A stretch of DNA of 64,000 nucleotides, taken from positions 56,871,213-56,935,212 of the forward strand of contig OY759215.1 in the NCBI GenBank assembly GCA_963662175.1. Reading direction: 5' to 3'. Made by a program: the position numbers and the translations under genes. This DNA comes from Aradus depressus. Taxonomy: Eukaryota; Arthropoda; Insecta; Hemiptera; Aradidae. Below, piece after piece: positions 1-12,741 of this stretch. The notes beneath the pieces were generated by a model. That model was given only the letters and a program-made list of their open reading frames with translations. It did not search any database and was not told where the DNA came from. How positions within the stretch are numbered: position 1 is the stretch's first letter; each line of letters starts with the position of its first letter.

Positions 1-526
1 AAACGATAATCAGAGGAAAGGTCCCATCAAAAGGAATTTAAAAAACATAAAAAGTCAAGTGCCGAGCAAATGCAAGAGCTACGGTAGCATCGAAAAAAAA
101 ATGAAAAATGATTTTATCCATTTACGTTTTCACGGAAAATCTACGCCTTGATGCTTTTTTTTCAGGTGATATTTCTGGAGTAGTATGAGTCTCTTTCTCA
201 ACTTACATCTAGCAGCTGAAATTATGTCAGAAAAAAACATAAAACAAAAAAATCAGATAAAAAATGAAAGATAAAGAAAAGAGTTATGAAATCCAGTACG
301 ACGAGGCATCAATAAAGTACACGTAGTTTTTCGCCCATAAGATGAATCAAATAAATACGTTTTGCTTCACATGTCAATTTACAGCGGATTCTGTCAAAGG
401 GAAAAGGGGGGGGGGTTATCACAAATTCCCCAATAACTGCCGAAGTAATGAAGGATAGTTATTGTGGTATATACCCGGGCCCATATATGCACTTAAATTT
501 AAATTATTTTGAGGAAAACATAGATG

Positions 527-665
527 TAGTTATTGTGTGTCATCCCCTGGCTTTAACTACGAGGTCATATCAACTTCTACCAGAGCGCTCTTTCGTCGCT
601 CTGGTGGACAGGTCTATTCACCTAGGGTAGGAGTACCGACCTCATACAGGCTCAGCACTAATCCA
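527..665 (-). mobile_element. SINE-1 fragment
   Basis: It matches the 3' half of SINE-1 (CTTTAACTACGAGGTCATAT, CGCTCTTTCGTCGCTCTGGT, CACCTAGGGTAGG) with internal deletions. A second tail-like piece, TTATTGTGGTATATACCCGGGC, lies at 458-479. Confidence 0.75.
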
Positions 666-704
666 AAACTAAAAAATGAGGATTCAAAAATCCTCCTGAA
701 TAAC

Positions 705-812
705 TAACCTTTGATTTTCAACCAAATCGGTAGATCGGAGCGCGAAAACATAGTTGATTAATTCACACTGGGAAAGCACATTGCCGGTATCTCACCAACG
801 ACCTTTTTTTGT
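705..812 (+). mobile_element. Family A 3' end fragment
   Basis: TTGATTTTCAACCAAATCGG, TTGATTAATTCACACTGGGA and TTGCCGGTATCTCACCAACG match the last 110 bp of family A. Confidence 0.65.
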
Positions 813-1227
813 TATTTACGAGAAATAGTTTTGTAAATAAAACATTATTCACGCCGCAGAACTATTATAAAACATTGAGATTACTTAAAAGTTTTTTAAT
901 ACTCAGACACCACAGCTAGTTAATTAGTAAGAGGAAAAGAACATTTATGAACGTATTTACACGTTGGGCAGAATCAATAAGCTGTCTCAAACTCAAAGCT
1001 GGTAAAAGTACTTAGAGACAATTGTCGAAGAAATATTTCAGTATCTACAAACAGCTACTTGGGGTTGGTTAAATTTACCGTCAGCACGAACGTCTCTTCG
1101 AAATTTATGGAAATTATCGACAAATTTCGACTATTATGTCATTATTAGCTAAATAAAAAAAAATCTACAATTTATTTTTAATTATTTTTTAAATATATTT
1201 TTTCTAGATGTAAAGAAAAATCATCGA

Positions 1228-1465
1228 CAATGTACTTTCCCAGCGCGAATTAATCAACTAAGTCCCTCTAAACCAGGGTTGCGATTTGGCTGAAATTCCT
1301 GAGGAGGTCATCTATCTAAAGTTCTAAATCCTCATACTAAATGTCGTGTTGGTACATTCAATGTATCGATAGTAATTGAGTTGAGCCCTCTCCTCGGATT
1401 TAGAGTTGGGAGTCATCGGCTTAATAGACGCACACACAGACAGACAGGAATTATTTTTTTCATTT
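1228..1465 (-). mobile_element. Family A, partial, reversed
   Basis: TACTTTCCCAGCGCGAATTA, TCCTCATACTAAATGTCGTG and GACAGACAGGAATTATTTTT are the 3' segment, a monomer and the 5' segment of family A on the minus strand. Confidence 0.65.
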
Positions 1466-1987
1466 TTGCAATCAGGGGTTGCAAAATATGGATTTCATTT
1501 CATTAATTTTTTCGAAATTGAATAAATCACTTGTTCGAGAATAAACGTATTATTGTAGACGATATTGACATAGTACAAGATACTTCACTCATCTTCATTA
1601 CTGTGTAGATCATTAGATTCTTTCAGATTTTCAGAACAACATTTGAGAAAAAACTAGGAGACATACTCAAAATACGTAGATTTATTCTGATGAACTCAAT
1701 TTTAATTTTTAAACAAAACAATTATTTGTGTAATTGTCAATATCATTTGATATTCTGTTCTTTTATTTATAAACTTTCTTGATATGACAAACAAATTTGT
1801 AACCCAAAAAAATAAAATAAAAAAGCTTATGTTACCCATTAAATAAGTGGTAGTGAGAGTTACCATCGAGACAGACTGAGTCACATAGTGATAACATAAG
1901 GGTCGTGATCCTAACCCTGAATATAAAAAGTTATGTTCTCTAATATTGGTCAATATGCTTTACCGTAAAGTAAAGCATAAAATAAAT

Positions 1988-2308
1988 TAGTTATTGTGAC
2001 TCGTGCCCGGGCTTTAGCTACGAGGTTATATCGCCTACTACCAGAGCGCCTTTTCGTCGCGCTGGGAGACATGAGTCCGATTCTACTGTGTGAGTCCTTA
2101 AATTTTGCTATAACCCAGATTTATACACCTAGTACCTCATCGTACTGGCTGGGAACCATCATTTAACGTACCATCCGAAGGACGGGGTGCTCAATATTAG
2201 TTCATCACTCAGATAAAAAACCCAAGGGCCTCGGTTGGGTTTCGAATCCGCTATCTTGAGCTCAGCATAAAAACAGACTACCTCTGAGCTAATTGCGCGC
2301 TTTAAAAA
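1988..2308 (-). mobile_element. SINE-1, near full length
   Basis: It runs from the TTATTGTGACTCGTGCCCGGGC tail through the ACCATCCGAAGGACGG block to box B (GGGTTTCGAATCC) and a decayed box A region ending at TAATTGCGCGC. Confidence 0.85.
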
Positions 2309-2518
2309 AATTATGAATAGCGGTTATTCATAGTTATGAATGGAAATAGTGAATAAAGGATTACTCAGTGAATAAATATCAATGTTTTCACATGAATAAC
2401 TGAATAATAAATAAATTATTCGTCAATAAAAAATTATTCAAGTGTTTTTTTAAATAAAACATTATTTGAAAAACCCTACACTGCATGAACAATATGCTCA
2501 AAATGTTTCTTTTAAATA

Positions 2519-2686
2519 AAATTGATCGCATGGTCTCACCATGGTTTGCGGGTTCGAATCCCGTCCGGGAGAGGGTTTTATTTCGTAGATAGAACTCCCT
2601 CCCGGGATGGATGTCGTAAATAACTTTATATAACACATTGACATGGCTAATATGCACCGTACATAAAGCAAAAAAAAAAAAAAAAA
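2519..2686 (+). mobile_element. SINE-2, 5'-truncated copy
   Basis: It holds a clear box B (GCGGGTTCGAATCCCG), then GGGTTTTATTTCGTAGATAG, GATGTCGTAAATAA and ATGGCTAATATGCACCGT, and ends in a 17 bp poly(A) at 2670-2686. The body matches the copy at 19786-19998, which extends further 5'. Confidence 0.8.
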
Positions 2687-2689
2687 TTG

Positions 2690-3500
2690 ATAATTTAAGT
2701 TCATTAAATAAATAAAACAGTTTGAATGCAGTAAAACTTAGTTTTTTCTCAATATTTTTCTTGACCTGATCTGTTTGATTTAGCTTTTCTGTAACTTATC
2801 ACTACCCGCCGAATGGTTCGTGTGCAAAATTGCTCTCTAGTAATAGGCATTACTCACTGCAAAAAAGAACCTAAAGATTCACCCACCCATTTCAGCGTAT
2901 CCAGGAAGTCTTTAGTCATTCAAACCAAACGAAGGAAAACAATTTGTGAAAAGTCAACAGGGTTTGTTGTTCTGAGCTTGTTAATAACTTGCTTCCTTCA
3001 GCATATTTCGGGTTCCCTGGGGTTGGGCTTTTAGAGGGATTTCATAACTGGGAGAGTTGAATTGCCCCCTAAGGAATAAGGTATTTGCCCACCTCAAATT
3101 TGATATGTTTTTAAAGTACTTAAATTATTTCCAGTTGAAATATTAAAGGGAGAAGAATTGTTTAGGGGGAGGGGGAACATTTACTCAGGTCCTCTACCGA
3201 TTTTAACGCCACAAAGTTTTATTTGAAAATATTGCAGATAGGTTTGATGAGGACACCCACTGAAGGTGCCGTAGGCCAACAATGTTTTTATTCTCTTCTA
3301 CTTCCGTGTGGCATATAAATCTGAAAATTTGTAAGTTTCTTTCGTATTTTAGGTGGTGGGTAAAATAAAAAAAAACTGAGATTTTTGATGTTACTTTTTT
3401 TTGAATAGTAAAAAATGCTCTAACCTCTGTTTGGTTACCTCAACCTATAGCCTTCACCAGGATCTGACAAATTAAACAGTCGACAACTTCAACATATATA
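2690..3500. other. No gene seen
   Basis: Unique-looking AT-rich DNA. A 73-codon plus-strand frame (2813-3034) shows no recognisable domain. No repeat family of this window is present. Confidence 0.5.
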
Positions 3501-3778
3501 AGAGGTAGTTTAGCCTACTGAGCTCAAGATTGCGGGTTCGAAACTGGGCAGGGGCCGGTCTTTTATCAGGGAGGTGAAAATGCCTGGAGCACGCTGTCCT
3601 TCGGTTGGAACATTGAGCGATGGTTCCGAGCCTGTGCGATGTCAAGTATTCGTTAAAGACTCCTACCCTAGATGAATTAACCTAGGTAGACAAGATATAG
3701 GACTCCCCCACAGTAGAGTCGGGCTGATGTCCATCAGAGCGACGAAAGAGCTCTCTGGAGTAGACGAGTTATTTAGGG
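3501..3778 (+). mobile_element. SINE-1, near full length
   Basis: It starts in the tRNA-like head (TGAGCTCAAGATTGCGGGTTCG), continues through GTCCTTCGGTTGG and ends near GAGTAGACGAGTTAT. The tail is lost. Confidence 0.8.
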
Positions 3779-3829
3779 TATGGGTCTTTAAATTACATGC
3801 CGCACAGTCGGGATTAGTGATGAGCTAAA

Positions 3830-4275
3830 TCAGTCTTGGTCTTGCACATTTTGACCAAGACCAAGATACTGCTGTGATTGCAAGACCGAGATAACAACTA
3901 AGAGCGGGAACCAAGATCGAGACCTAATAAGCAAGACAGGAGAAGCTTAATAGTTGCTTATTTACGTAATTCTCATTTTTAAAAATTTTACTCCGTTTCT
4001 TGTGACATTAAAAAAAAAAAATTGACTAATAAAATAGCATAAAAAATAATTTTTTAATATTCATACTAGTTTTTTTACACAAAAGAGAAATTTATTTTAT
4101 TTTATTTTATTTTTTCTCTGTCAAATGTGTCAGTTACTTTTTTTTATTTCTGATGGAAAATAGCAGGTCTTGTATATATACCCAACTATGCAAGACCAAG
4201 GCATCTTCTACAAAAACAAGAGCAAGACCCAATGTGCAAGATCAAGACCAATTATACACATATTGCTATGGTCTT
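3830..4275. repeat. CAAGACCAAGACC-type low-complexity repeat
   Basis: Imperfect CAAGACCAAGAC motifs occur at both ends (3832-3930, 4195-4255), with CTTGGTC / GACCAAG forming a hairpin at 3836-3864. The middle is AT-rich and includes (TTTTA)n at 4090-4118. It lies between two SINE-1 fragments. Confidence 0.45.
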
Positions 4276-4290
4276 GTGTTTGCTCATCAA

Positions 4291-4432
4291 TAGTCGGGAT
4301 AATCACTTAACGTCCCATCCGAAGGACGGTGTGCTCATGTTTTTTTTATCTCTAAATAACCCGAGGTGTTCTGTCGGATTTCGAAACCACAATATTGAAC
4401 TCAGTAGACAAGCATGCTATCGGCGTCCTCGA
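4291..4432 (-). mobile_element. SINE-1, 5' half
   Basis: It holds CGTCCCATCCGAAGGACGGT, a decayed box B and ACTCAGTAGACAAGCATGC, corresponding to the SINE head on the minus strand. Confidence 0.75.
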
Positions 4433-4734
4433 TGGTATGTTTAATTGAGGTAATTAGTCACTGAATATCCTCGTCTCTTATTCACAGATAATCAACTCAA
4501 ATATTCGTACACCAATTACAATGTATAAAAGAGCTGGTTTCTTTTACTACTTTGATATTAAATATCATGATACTAACTGGAATTAATTATAGACAGATCC
4601 CAATTATAATATTGTGCGTTTGTAAAATGTAATGAAACTAAATTGAAATTAGCTAAACACAGACCCAAATATAATATATACGTTCGTAAAATGTAGGTAA
4701 CAAAAAATATAAAAACATATGTTATATAATTGGC

Positions 4735-4917
4735 CGATTTGACTGAAAATTAGTAGGTTAAATTCTGGATATACAAATAGAATTAATTCTATCGGGAGTT
4801 ATCGTATTCACAGTCCCACACTAGAAAAATATAAAATTCTGGCGAAAAAATAGAATTTCTGATCGAATATATTACTTCCCCTATACATCATATAGCTGGA
4901 GAAGTAAAATTTAAATA
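4735..4917 (-). mobile_element. Family A, 5' part, reversed
   Basis: TCTATCGGGAGTTATCGTAT and ATTACTTCCCCTATACATCA with CAGCTGGAGAAGT-like end are the family A 5' end on the minus strand. Confidence 0.65.
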
Positions 4918-5049
4918 CATAATAGGTTAGATAATATTAGGATGTCATTAGGCGCTTAGTGGTCAAGAACAGCTGACAATGGTTGTCCATAAGACGGGGA
5001 AATACTGTGGAGTATTTCCGTCTCTGCTCAAGCAGCTGGGGATCTCTTT

Positions 5050-5418
5050 TTACTCCGCGAAGTATGTGGAAAGTTACGTAATTGGTCAGAATTTCATGTT
5101 TTCAGACCCCCTGAATTTAAAATTGAAAAAAAAAATTGCTTTCTTTCTGTGTCTGTCTGTGAACACGATAAACTCCTCATAAAATGAATGTATCAACACG
5201 AAATAATATGTAATAAGGGAAGGGGGGAATCAAGGTTCTCAAAAAATAATGATTGCTGATGTAATGAATGCTTCAACAAAAAATTTAGTATAAGAAATTC
5301 ACCTATTGATTTTTAGCTAAATGGTCGAATGGTTTTGGAGGGAGAGTGAAAACCTAATTGATTAATTCGTGCTGAGGAAGTACATTATCGGTGATTCACC
5401 GACCACTTTTTGTCTTCA
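5050..5418 (+). mobile_element. Family A element, short form
   Basis: It has the 5' segment (CGCGAAGTATGTGGAAAGTT), the CTGTGAACACGATAAACTCC block, about two monomers, and the CGGTGATTCACCG hairpin at 5389-5401. Confidence 0.75.
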
Positions 5419-5919
5419 ATAGACAGCTAAAAAACGTCTTTTCCTTTGTGGAATTACTAAAAAGAGAATTTTAGTCGGAATGCCGATAACCTTTGAGGTA
5501 TGTGAAACTGGAACTGCGTGCAGTTACACAAAGGACCTGTATGTGACGTAGAACCAATATGTGACACATAGGACCAGTGAGTATCGTTCTAATATCATTT
5601 TTTGTCAGTATATCGATCACACTTTTTAGATTTTTTGAAGAATATAGAACTCGAGCTATAATGCTAAAAAAAATTGATGATACACCGACGTGTAGTGAAC
5701 AATAGGAGCCTCGTATTAGTTAACTGAGGCTAGAGAAGTTAAACGGCAAAGAATGGAAAGAAATATGACTGGCACGGAGTCAATAAAAACCTGAGGTCAC
5801 ACCAGTCATAGATCTTCCATTAGTCATCTTATTGACACTTCTTAGATAAAAACACCGTACAAATAGCTCGCTCTTTCTAGGCCAAATTTATTTCACCTTT
5901 TGTATTCGTTTTAACTTCT

Positions 5920-6641
5920 TTGGTACTGATATCGGTCTGTGAAAATCTTTCAACTAATGTAATAGTATTTGGATTGCCGAATGTGATTTATCGTAGAAGC
6001 GGACAACATTTGACAATTTTCACCCTGGAGTTTTCGTTCTGTAGGTACCAGGAGGATTATTTTTGTCTGAAAGACTGCATTCATCATGAAAATTCATGCG
6101 GTACTCAGGATCCTCTTAGATTATGTGAAACTCAAAAGAACAGAAATTATGCTTTGTTGTGTAAAGTTTGAATGAGAACAGTCTATATTACTCTGAAACA
6201 TTTTCCAAAAAAAAGGTCTTGAGAATTGTCCGTCTTGTGCCACATATTTTTCTTGATCCAGCGAGTTTGTGCTCAGTAGTTCTAGCACGCTACCTCCGTG
6301 TTCCGGCACCTTCTAATGGAAGAGTAACTGAGGACCTAGGACCGGGCATCGGAGGAACAATCTGTGGCGATCGGATCGTCTCTCGCTCATCTTACACTGA
6401 TTACTTATGCTCAACGAACAATCGGTCTCAGTCACAAGCTGCCGTAGGGCCAGTCCTAGGTACAATCCTGTCCCATGAATCAACTTCACCCTCATTGGTT
6501 CTACAGCAGACACACGAATACTATATGTTCTGCAGAGTCAATGCCATCGCCCGAATAGATCGGGTTGTTCTTCCTTTTAAAGTGTTCTTCCCTTTAAGTA
6601 AAAAGAGCTTACAGTTAGGAGTTAAAATCACCGTGACCTGA
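5920..6641 (+). other. Unassigned open frames in a GC-richer stretch
   Basis: Two overlapping plus-strand frames, 83 codons (5920-6171) and 157 codons (6168-6641), lie in a stretch that is less AT-rich than its flanks and free of the repeat families named here. The first has four cysteines in its C-terminal half; the second has no domain I know, no signal peptide and no helix pattern. Opposite-strand frames of 62-66 codons overlap. The 4 bp overlap of the two frames is probably coincidence. Decayed host or transposon coding DNA is possible. Confidence 0.2.
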
Positions 6642-7379
6642 TATAATTTTGAGACATCTAATGAGATCAGGTGGTAGCCAAGTTGAGTCTAGGCGTATCC
6701 AGAAGTCTGGTTAGTTGCCTTCGTCGTTCGGGCATCCGAGTGACCAACTTTGAAATGCCCACTAGATTGCATAACTAAGGTATTATTTCATTTCGAGATA
6801 CCAAGTTATTTTGGAAACCATGACAACGTTGCTAGGATATCACGGCTTATGGAAAGTGGGTTTTGTTTGAGCCGATTTCAGCTCCCCCATCTAGCTTTAG
6901 AATTGGTGAGCAGGGATTCTATACCAATTTTGGAGTTGATAACCTCGATGCTTGGCTTACACATTCATAGACCAACAATCCTCTGTCTCTACACTCACAA
7001 TTCCTCCCCACTGCTACATCTTCACAGCCCCTTGTGCGTTACTTAGTCATCCTGTCTTATTTGTTTTGATCCTGCTGTATCCCAGGAGATTAACATTCGT
7101 CTCTCTCTCATGCGCAGTTTACATTCAATTAGACTCTTTGGCCGCATATAAACTACAGTAGAATGTAGTTAATGTGAGTAAATAACTAATATCATGGGCA
7201 ATAAGTTTTCTTAAAATGTCCCTAAATTCGTTTTGAGAAACACGATACATTATTATTATGATTATTTCGAAAAAGGGTAAAAGATATTGTTTACTGAAAT
7301 ATATAACAAATTATAAAAGTACTTATGTTACCCATTATTTACGGGTAAGTACCGGACCGTGAAAAAATGTTAATATTAG

Positions 7380-7690
7380 TTAGTTATTACTCATGCCCGG
7401 GATTTAACTACAAGGACATATCGCCTACTACGAGAGCACTCTTTCGTCACTCTGGTGGACATGAGCCCGACTCTGCTATTGGAGTCCTAAATTTTGCCTA
7501 CCCTAAATTTTTATTCACCTAGGGTAAGGGGTCTTTAACTAGTACCTGACATTGTACAGGCTCGGGACCATCGCTTAACGTCCCATCCGAAGGACGGTGT
7601 GCATTTGTTTATTTTACCTCCTAGATGAAATAAACTAAGGGCCTCAGTCGGGTGTCAAACCCACGATCTGTAAATTGTAGACAGTGAGGG
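7380..7690 (-). mobile_element. SINE-1, near full length
   Basis: The order is the TTACTCATGCCCGGGATTTA tail, the CACCTAGGGTAAGGGGTC body, CGTCCCATCCGAAGGACGGT, and a head ending at ACCCACGATCTG. Confidence 0.85.
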
Positions 7691-7809
7691 GGAACGTTTT
7701 ACACGTGTAGCGCAGGTTCAAGAGATGCCGGGAATGAGGATGTTAGGCTATTCAGGTGAGCGAGGAGTCCCTTCTGTCTCCACCACCTCATTCCCCCTTT
7801 TACTCACCC

Positions 7810-8095
7810 CGTGCTAAGAAATACATGGGAAATTATATAATCGATATGAAGTTCGATTGTTTTTCGTTGGAGATTCACGTTATCCGATCCCCTGATTCAA
7901 AAAATAAATAAAAAATTGGCTTTGTATCTGTGCGTCGATAACGATACATATCGAATTTCAGTCAAATTGACCAAAGGGAATGAGGGATTAATTAGTTTAG
8001 CACAAGAACCCCAAAAACTGCCGAAGTAATGAATGTATCGACAGGAAATTTTGAATGGTAATTCAAAACCCCGTAAGGACGACAACTATGGGAAG
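7810..8095 (+). mobile_element. Family A, partial
   Basis: GGGAAATTATATAATCGATA, AACTGCCGAAGTAATGAATG and CCCGTAAGGACGACAACTAT match the 5' segment and one or two monomers. The 3' hairpin is missing. Confidence 0.65.
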
Positions 8096-8849
8096 AACGG
8101 GGGACCAGATGTGGGTGTAAAGCTTAGTACACACCAGGCAACAAATTGTTGGCAGCATGTTGCTGTATACTCGTCAACATTTGGCGGCATACATCAAAGA
8201 AATTTGTTGCTTGTATCCGTGTATCATATTGAAGAGTGAATTCTCTTTTTATTGGCAATAACTAACTTTAAGAAAGCATTTACGAGTTGATTTTCACAAC
8301 TAAATATTTTATGAGATCCCAAATTATTTTCTTTTCTTTGGTTAGATTGTGTCACTCCTATGTTGATGAATCTTGATACAAACTTGAAGTAATTTTGACG
8401 CTATATCACGGCGATTTTTCTTTCAAATGCCAATAATTTTTGTCAGTCAGTTGTGTACTTTTATGCAGAAATAGGCAGAACGTTGAAACTGTCTTAGATG
8501 AGATTGTGTAAGAACATGAGGGGTTTGCAAGTTAATGAGATTTGTCACGCAACTCAACCCATTTCCCGAAGCAGCAACTTTTTCACTTGAACTCATTTAA
8601 CATCGACACCAGTCACAAACAACTTCTTCTTTTCCCCAAACTCATTATCCTGAACAACTTTACTAAGGGACAAAGCACTTCTGGATAAACGCCGTAACTT
8701 AAATTGTAACTTTTTTCATTATTTAAGAAATGAATTGCGTGATTGACTCGAATTTTGGTTTAGATAAGACTTCAAATTAGAAAACCAAGAAAAAAAAGGA
8801 CATAATATAACGAATCTTTTCTGGTTAATAATCAGTTTTTCTTTTTAAC

Positions 8850-8978
8850 TTTCCCAGCTATAACTTAGTACAGAGGAAGTTATATATAGGGTTTCAGAGG
8901 AAGAGGAAAAGCTTACTTGATTAATTCGCACTGGGGAAGTACATTGGCGATGATTATTCACTATACGAAGTCCAGAGG
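8850..8978 (+). mobile_element. Family A, internally deleted
   Basis: TTTCCCAGCTATAACTTAGT is joined after about 40 bp to TTGATTAATTCGCACTGGGG, so all monomers are lost. Confidence 0.65.
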
Positions 8979-8979
8979 A

Positions 8980-10145
8980 AATTATATAATCTGTTATTTT
9001 TTTTTTTTTTTTACGTAAAACTACATTTGTATACTCGAAACTAGTAATCGTAAATAAAAAATACATCATTAGATAGCTTATAGAGTCCCATTTCTAACAA
9101 AAGTTTGAAGCCTCCAACCCTTAACCCATACAGTAGCGTTAGAAAGTTAAGCTAAATTTCGTGTGGTTTTTGTTTCGCCCCATGCGATTTCAACTTCCAA
9201 CTCTGTGAAAAGTTGAAATATGAAGTGTGAGTGTATGTTGTCCCGAGTCAAGACACTGATATTTACTGGCATGATAATTGTCATATCCCTTTAAATCTAC
9301 AAGACAAAAGTAGCAATCATTTATGTGATTTTTAGGTGATACCAAATATTACACTCGTCTAATAAAACTAGTAATATTTCTTTGATGTTTCTTAATCACA
9401 AATTCTCCACAAATATAACAGAAACTGGAGAGTTTACACATCCACGGTTCGCCATGACTTCTACACAAAACGCAGTAGGTTCTTCTCACTTTCTTGACAA
9501 CATAACACAGAAAAACAGCTGATAACGATGAGAAAAAACGTACTGCCTTCTGAATAGTGTTAATAGCACTTCTTAGTTACAATAATTGCCACACCAAGCG
9601 CTAGTTATATTAAACACCTTATTAATTTAATTATTTTTGTTTTCAACAGAAAATTATCGGATAATAGATACTAATACAAACAATATCAGAATTGAATTTA
9701 GTGAGAAAACGTTATATGATACAGCAACTTCGAACATTTTCGAATTCAGCGGCCAAAATACATAGAGGAAAGGTAAAATAATTAAAAAAGTTTTTTCATC
9801 GCTGGCCTGTGTAATTAGAAACTTATATTGTTTTGATGTGCTTCCCCCATCAAACTTAATGCAGCCCGCGAGTGCAATGAAATTGCCAACCCCTGCGCTA
9901 AACTACATTGCAATCTTATTATAAATACCTCTCCACAAGAACGAAATATGGACAAATTTATGGTTCCGTTAAATCCTCATAACCTAAAACGAACTCAGAC
10001 TTTTTGATGAAAATCATAGACGCACACACACAATGACCATGATAAATGCAATACGTACACGACACATTGCAGGATCTTCAGTTGCAAATTACATACAAAC
10101 ACGAATACCATACACTTTCTTTCTTCACAACACTTGTCATGCAAT
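8980..10145. other. No gene seen
   Basis: AT-rich intergenic DNA, all frames broken. A poly(T) run lies at 8997-9012. Confidence 0.5.
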
Positions 10146-10147
10146 AG

Positions 10148-10262
10148 CCCCTGGAGACTGAAGAGGAGGTTGATTCGTGACGCTATAATTCTGAATGATA
10201 ATTATCACATGAGGTGCAGCCGTTGGATGACCTTCCTCTCTCACGTCACTCAAGTCCTCTCG
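10148..10262 (+). mobile_element. Decayed 3' end of the same Jockey-like LINE
   Basis: CTGAAGAGGAGGTTGATTCG aligns with the ORF2 end at 44877-44897, and GATGACCTTCCTCTCTCACG aligns with the 3' UTR motif. The region between them is shortened. Confidence 0.55.
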
Positions 10263-10264
10263 TC

Positions 10265-11634
10265 GTAACGGGTTCTTGTATGAAGCAACCGACGCAAAGT
10301 TGAATATTTGTATTTCTGATAACAATTCCAGCCCGTCATCGGGCGAAGATTACAATTTGAGGGTCCGTTATACACTATGGTGGCCTCAATGGCCTCTGTA
10401 CATTAAAGCTGTTATAGTGTGGCTTATATACAATAAAGCTGCTGTAGTTTCTCATAACAATGGCTCATATATATTAATATGCTTTTATACAATCGTGTAT
10501 TACAACAGTCACTTCAATACATACGTTAAGGCTTCTATAGTGTCTTGTATACAAAATACTGGAAAGCGTACTCCATTTCTTATCGCAACAATTAAGCGAG
10601 AAGAAAATGTTGACTTCCAAAATTACAAATTGTGTTGTAAACAAATAAAAGAAACATTGGTATATCTTTCAAAAATGATGTGTATCGCAAATATATTAAC
10701 ATAAAATATATTTTTCGCTTGTCTAAAAGTCCCCTAATCTTCTTATAACTTAATATAATTACTTAATAATAGATAAACTTAATTATATCAAGCTGGCAGA
10801 GCGAGGTTGTACGGGGGATCACCCGGGCTACCGTGACCTTCACTTATTAAATTGGAAGAAGGGGATGGCCTCATCGCGATGGAGTTTCTGGGGTTCTATA
10901 TATTATTTATTATTTTGTACATATATATTCATGTCATTAAATTTACTGGGCTTCAAAAGAAGGAGTGACAGAGGTTCCCCAATGCCAAAGGTAGCGGCTC
11001 CAGAAACATTCTATAGCTCACCTCTGAATCTTGTAGATAACTTCAATATGAAGTCACAAACGTCGGGAACACCCAACTCCTTTTGTATCTGTGAATTCCA
11101 ATGCCAAATAAATAAATCATATATATTTATATATAAATACACAAAAAATTATATTATATAAAAAAACAGTGTGGTGGTAAAGAAATAACTTTTTTTTACA
11201 GCATTTTGAGAAGTTCTTACTTCATGTTGCGTTTAACTTCCTCAAATGTGCCAAATCTATTTTTTTCAAACTCTTCAATTTAAAAGTTTAATTTTGGCAA
11301 AATAAATAAGAGGACTGGGAAAGAGAGCACATGTTTGGAAAAGAGAATATTTTTGTTTTTGTTCTCCGTTGAGTTGTGGCTATTTAAAAGGCTCTAAACA
11401 GGGTTATGGAGCGCATCCTTTTTGTTACGAGCCACAGATAAAAGGCATCCTCAAATACAAAAAAAAACAAAGCTTATCTCTCTAATTAACTCTGTCCCTC
11501 TCTGTCGGGTCTTTTGTCGCATCTCAGTCTCCGTAGAATACCGTTTCCTTCGTCGCATAGTGCTCCAAATTTCTATTTCGTCGAACAAAAAATAGAACTA
11601 TCGAGCGTAATGAAAACAAGGAAAAAATTTGCAG
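10265..11634. other. No convincing gene
   Basis: Frames of 142 codons (10276-10704) and 98 codons (10865-11161) are rich in Ile, Tyr, Asn and Lys as expected of AT-rich chance frames, and show no domain. TATATATT and ATATATTTATAT tracts mark 10900-11160. Confidence 0.4.
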
Positions 11635-11715
11635 GACATTCTTATACTATCCTTTTTACAGATCCTCTCCCTCCCCTTATTCAAACTTGCAGCATTACTG
11701 GGTGTAAGAAAACCA
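11635..11715 (+). mobile_element. MITE family D, partial
   Basis: GGACATTCTTATACTATCC, ACAGATCCTCTCCCTCCC and GCATTACTGGGTGTAAGAAA match family D. Confidence 0.55.
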
Positions 11716-12098
11716 CACACATATATTTTATTTTTATCCTTATTAATGATAAAAATATCAATAGGTATAAAAAAGTTATTTTAAAATGTGTTACTATGTG
11801 TTACAATTTCTCATTACTTTGATATATTACCGTATAGAAATTTATTTTATATTTTTGGGGCGCTATAATTTCATTCGTCCCATCTCAAATCTTAGGGCAT
11901 TTTGTTAGTTTATCCGTTTTCGCGTATTTCGAGCAAACCTCTATAAATTGGGGTTTAAAACGACATTGTGGGACGATCTCGGAAACCGGCGACCTTCGAT
12001 GAACGTATTTAATATAAAGGTGCCAGTTTTCTCTACAACTTTTATTTGAGATTATTTTTATTTTTAGGTCACAAGTCGATATCTTAAACATCTTAAAA

Positions 12099-12270
12099 GA
12101 TGAAGGGCAGTCTGCCTCCATTGCAGGTTCGAAGGCAGCTGGATGATGGACAGTCTGCCGCCACTGCAGGCTCGAAGACAGCTGGATGAATGACAGTCTG
12201 CCACCACTGCAGGCTCGAAGACAGCTGGATGAAGGAATGTCTGCCACCACTGCAGGCTCAAAGGCAGCCC
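12099..12270. repeat. Minisatellite, four units of 43 bp
   Basis: Units start at 12099, 12142, 12185 and 12228, each with CAGTCTGCC, a CTGCAGGYTCGAAG core and CAGCTGGATGA. GC content is well above the surroundings. Short open frames cross it on both strands but the repeat explains them. Confidence 0.9.
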
Positions 12271-12522
12271 TCGCCATTAAACTGATTGGAGCCCCGGCCC
12301 CCCAGAGTACCTCACCATTCACAACTAACATAACATCTACCTACTGTTTCTATATAAATCAGCCAGTTACCTCAGACACAGACAGACACCGGGTTTCCCC
12401 TTTATCTCACTTAGTGACACATCTTGAAATGTACATTTTTCTCTCTCTTCCTAATACTTTCTCTTATCACTTCGGTTTTTTTTTGCCTCTTTTTTTTGTG
12501 CACTACCTATATTTTACAAATA

Positions 12523-12558
12523 ATATAACTCTACTATTATATAATAGTAGAGTTATAA
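12523..12558. repeat. Perfect short palindrome
   Basis: AACTCTACTATTATATAATA continues into its complement TAGTAGAGTT. It lies in AT-rich DNA. Confidence 0.7.
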
Positions 12559-12741
12559 AAGTTTTTGGGGTCTTCAATTTTTATAATTTTGGGGCATTGT
12601 ACAAAATCGTTCTTGATCTTATATGAAAAAAAGATACTTGAGGTGCTGTGAAATCAGTCATGGCCGGATGAAACTGGCTCGGGCGTCCTCGCGGTGATAT
12701 TTACAAAATAAACACTTAGTTTGACTTCACCAATTTCATTA

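Noticed and set aside
2519..2580. tRNA gene
   Set aside because: The box B region is part of SINE-2, with a second copy at 19.8 kb and a poly(A) tail.
11885..12626. Overlapping frames of 146-148 codons on both strands
   Set aside because: They are kept open by the 43 bp repeat, whose length is not a multiple of three, and show no domain.
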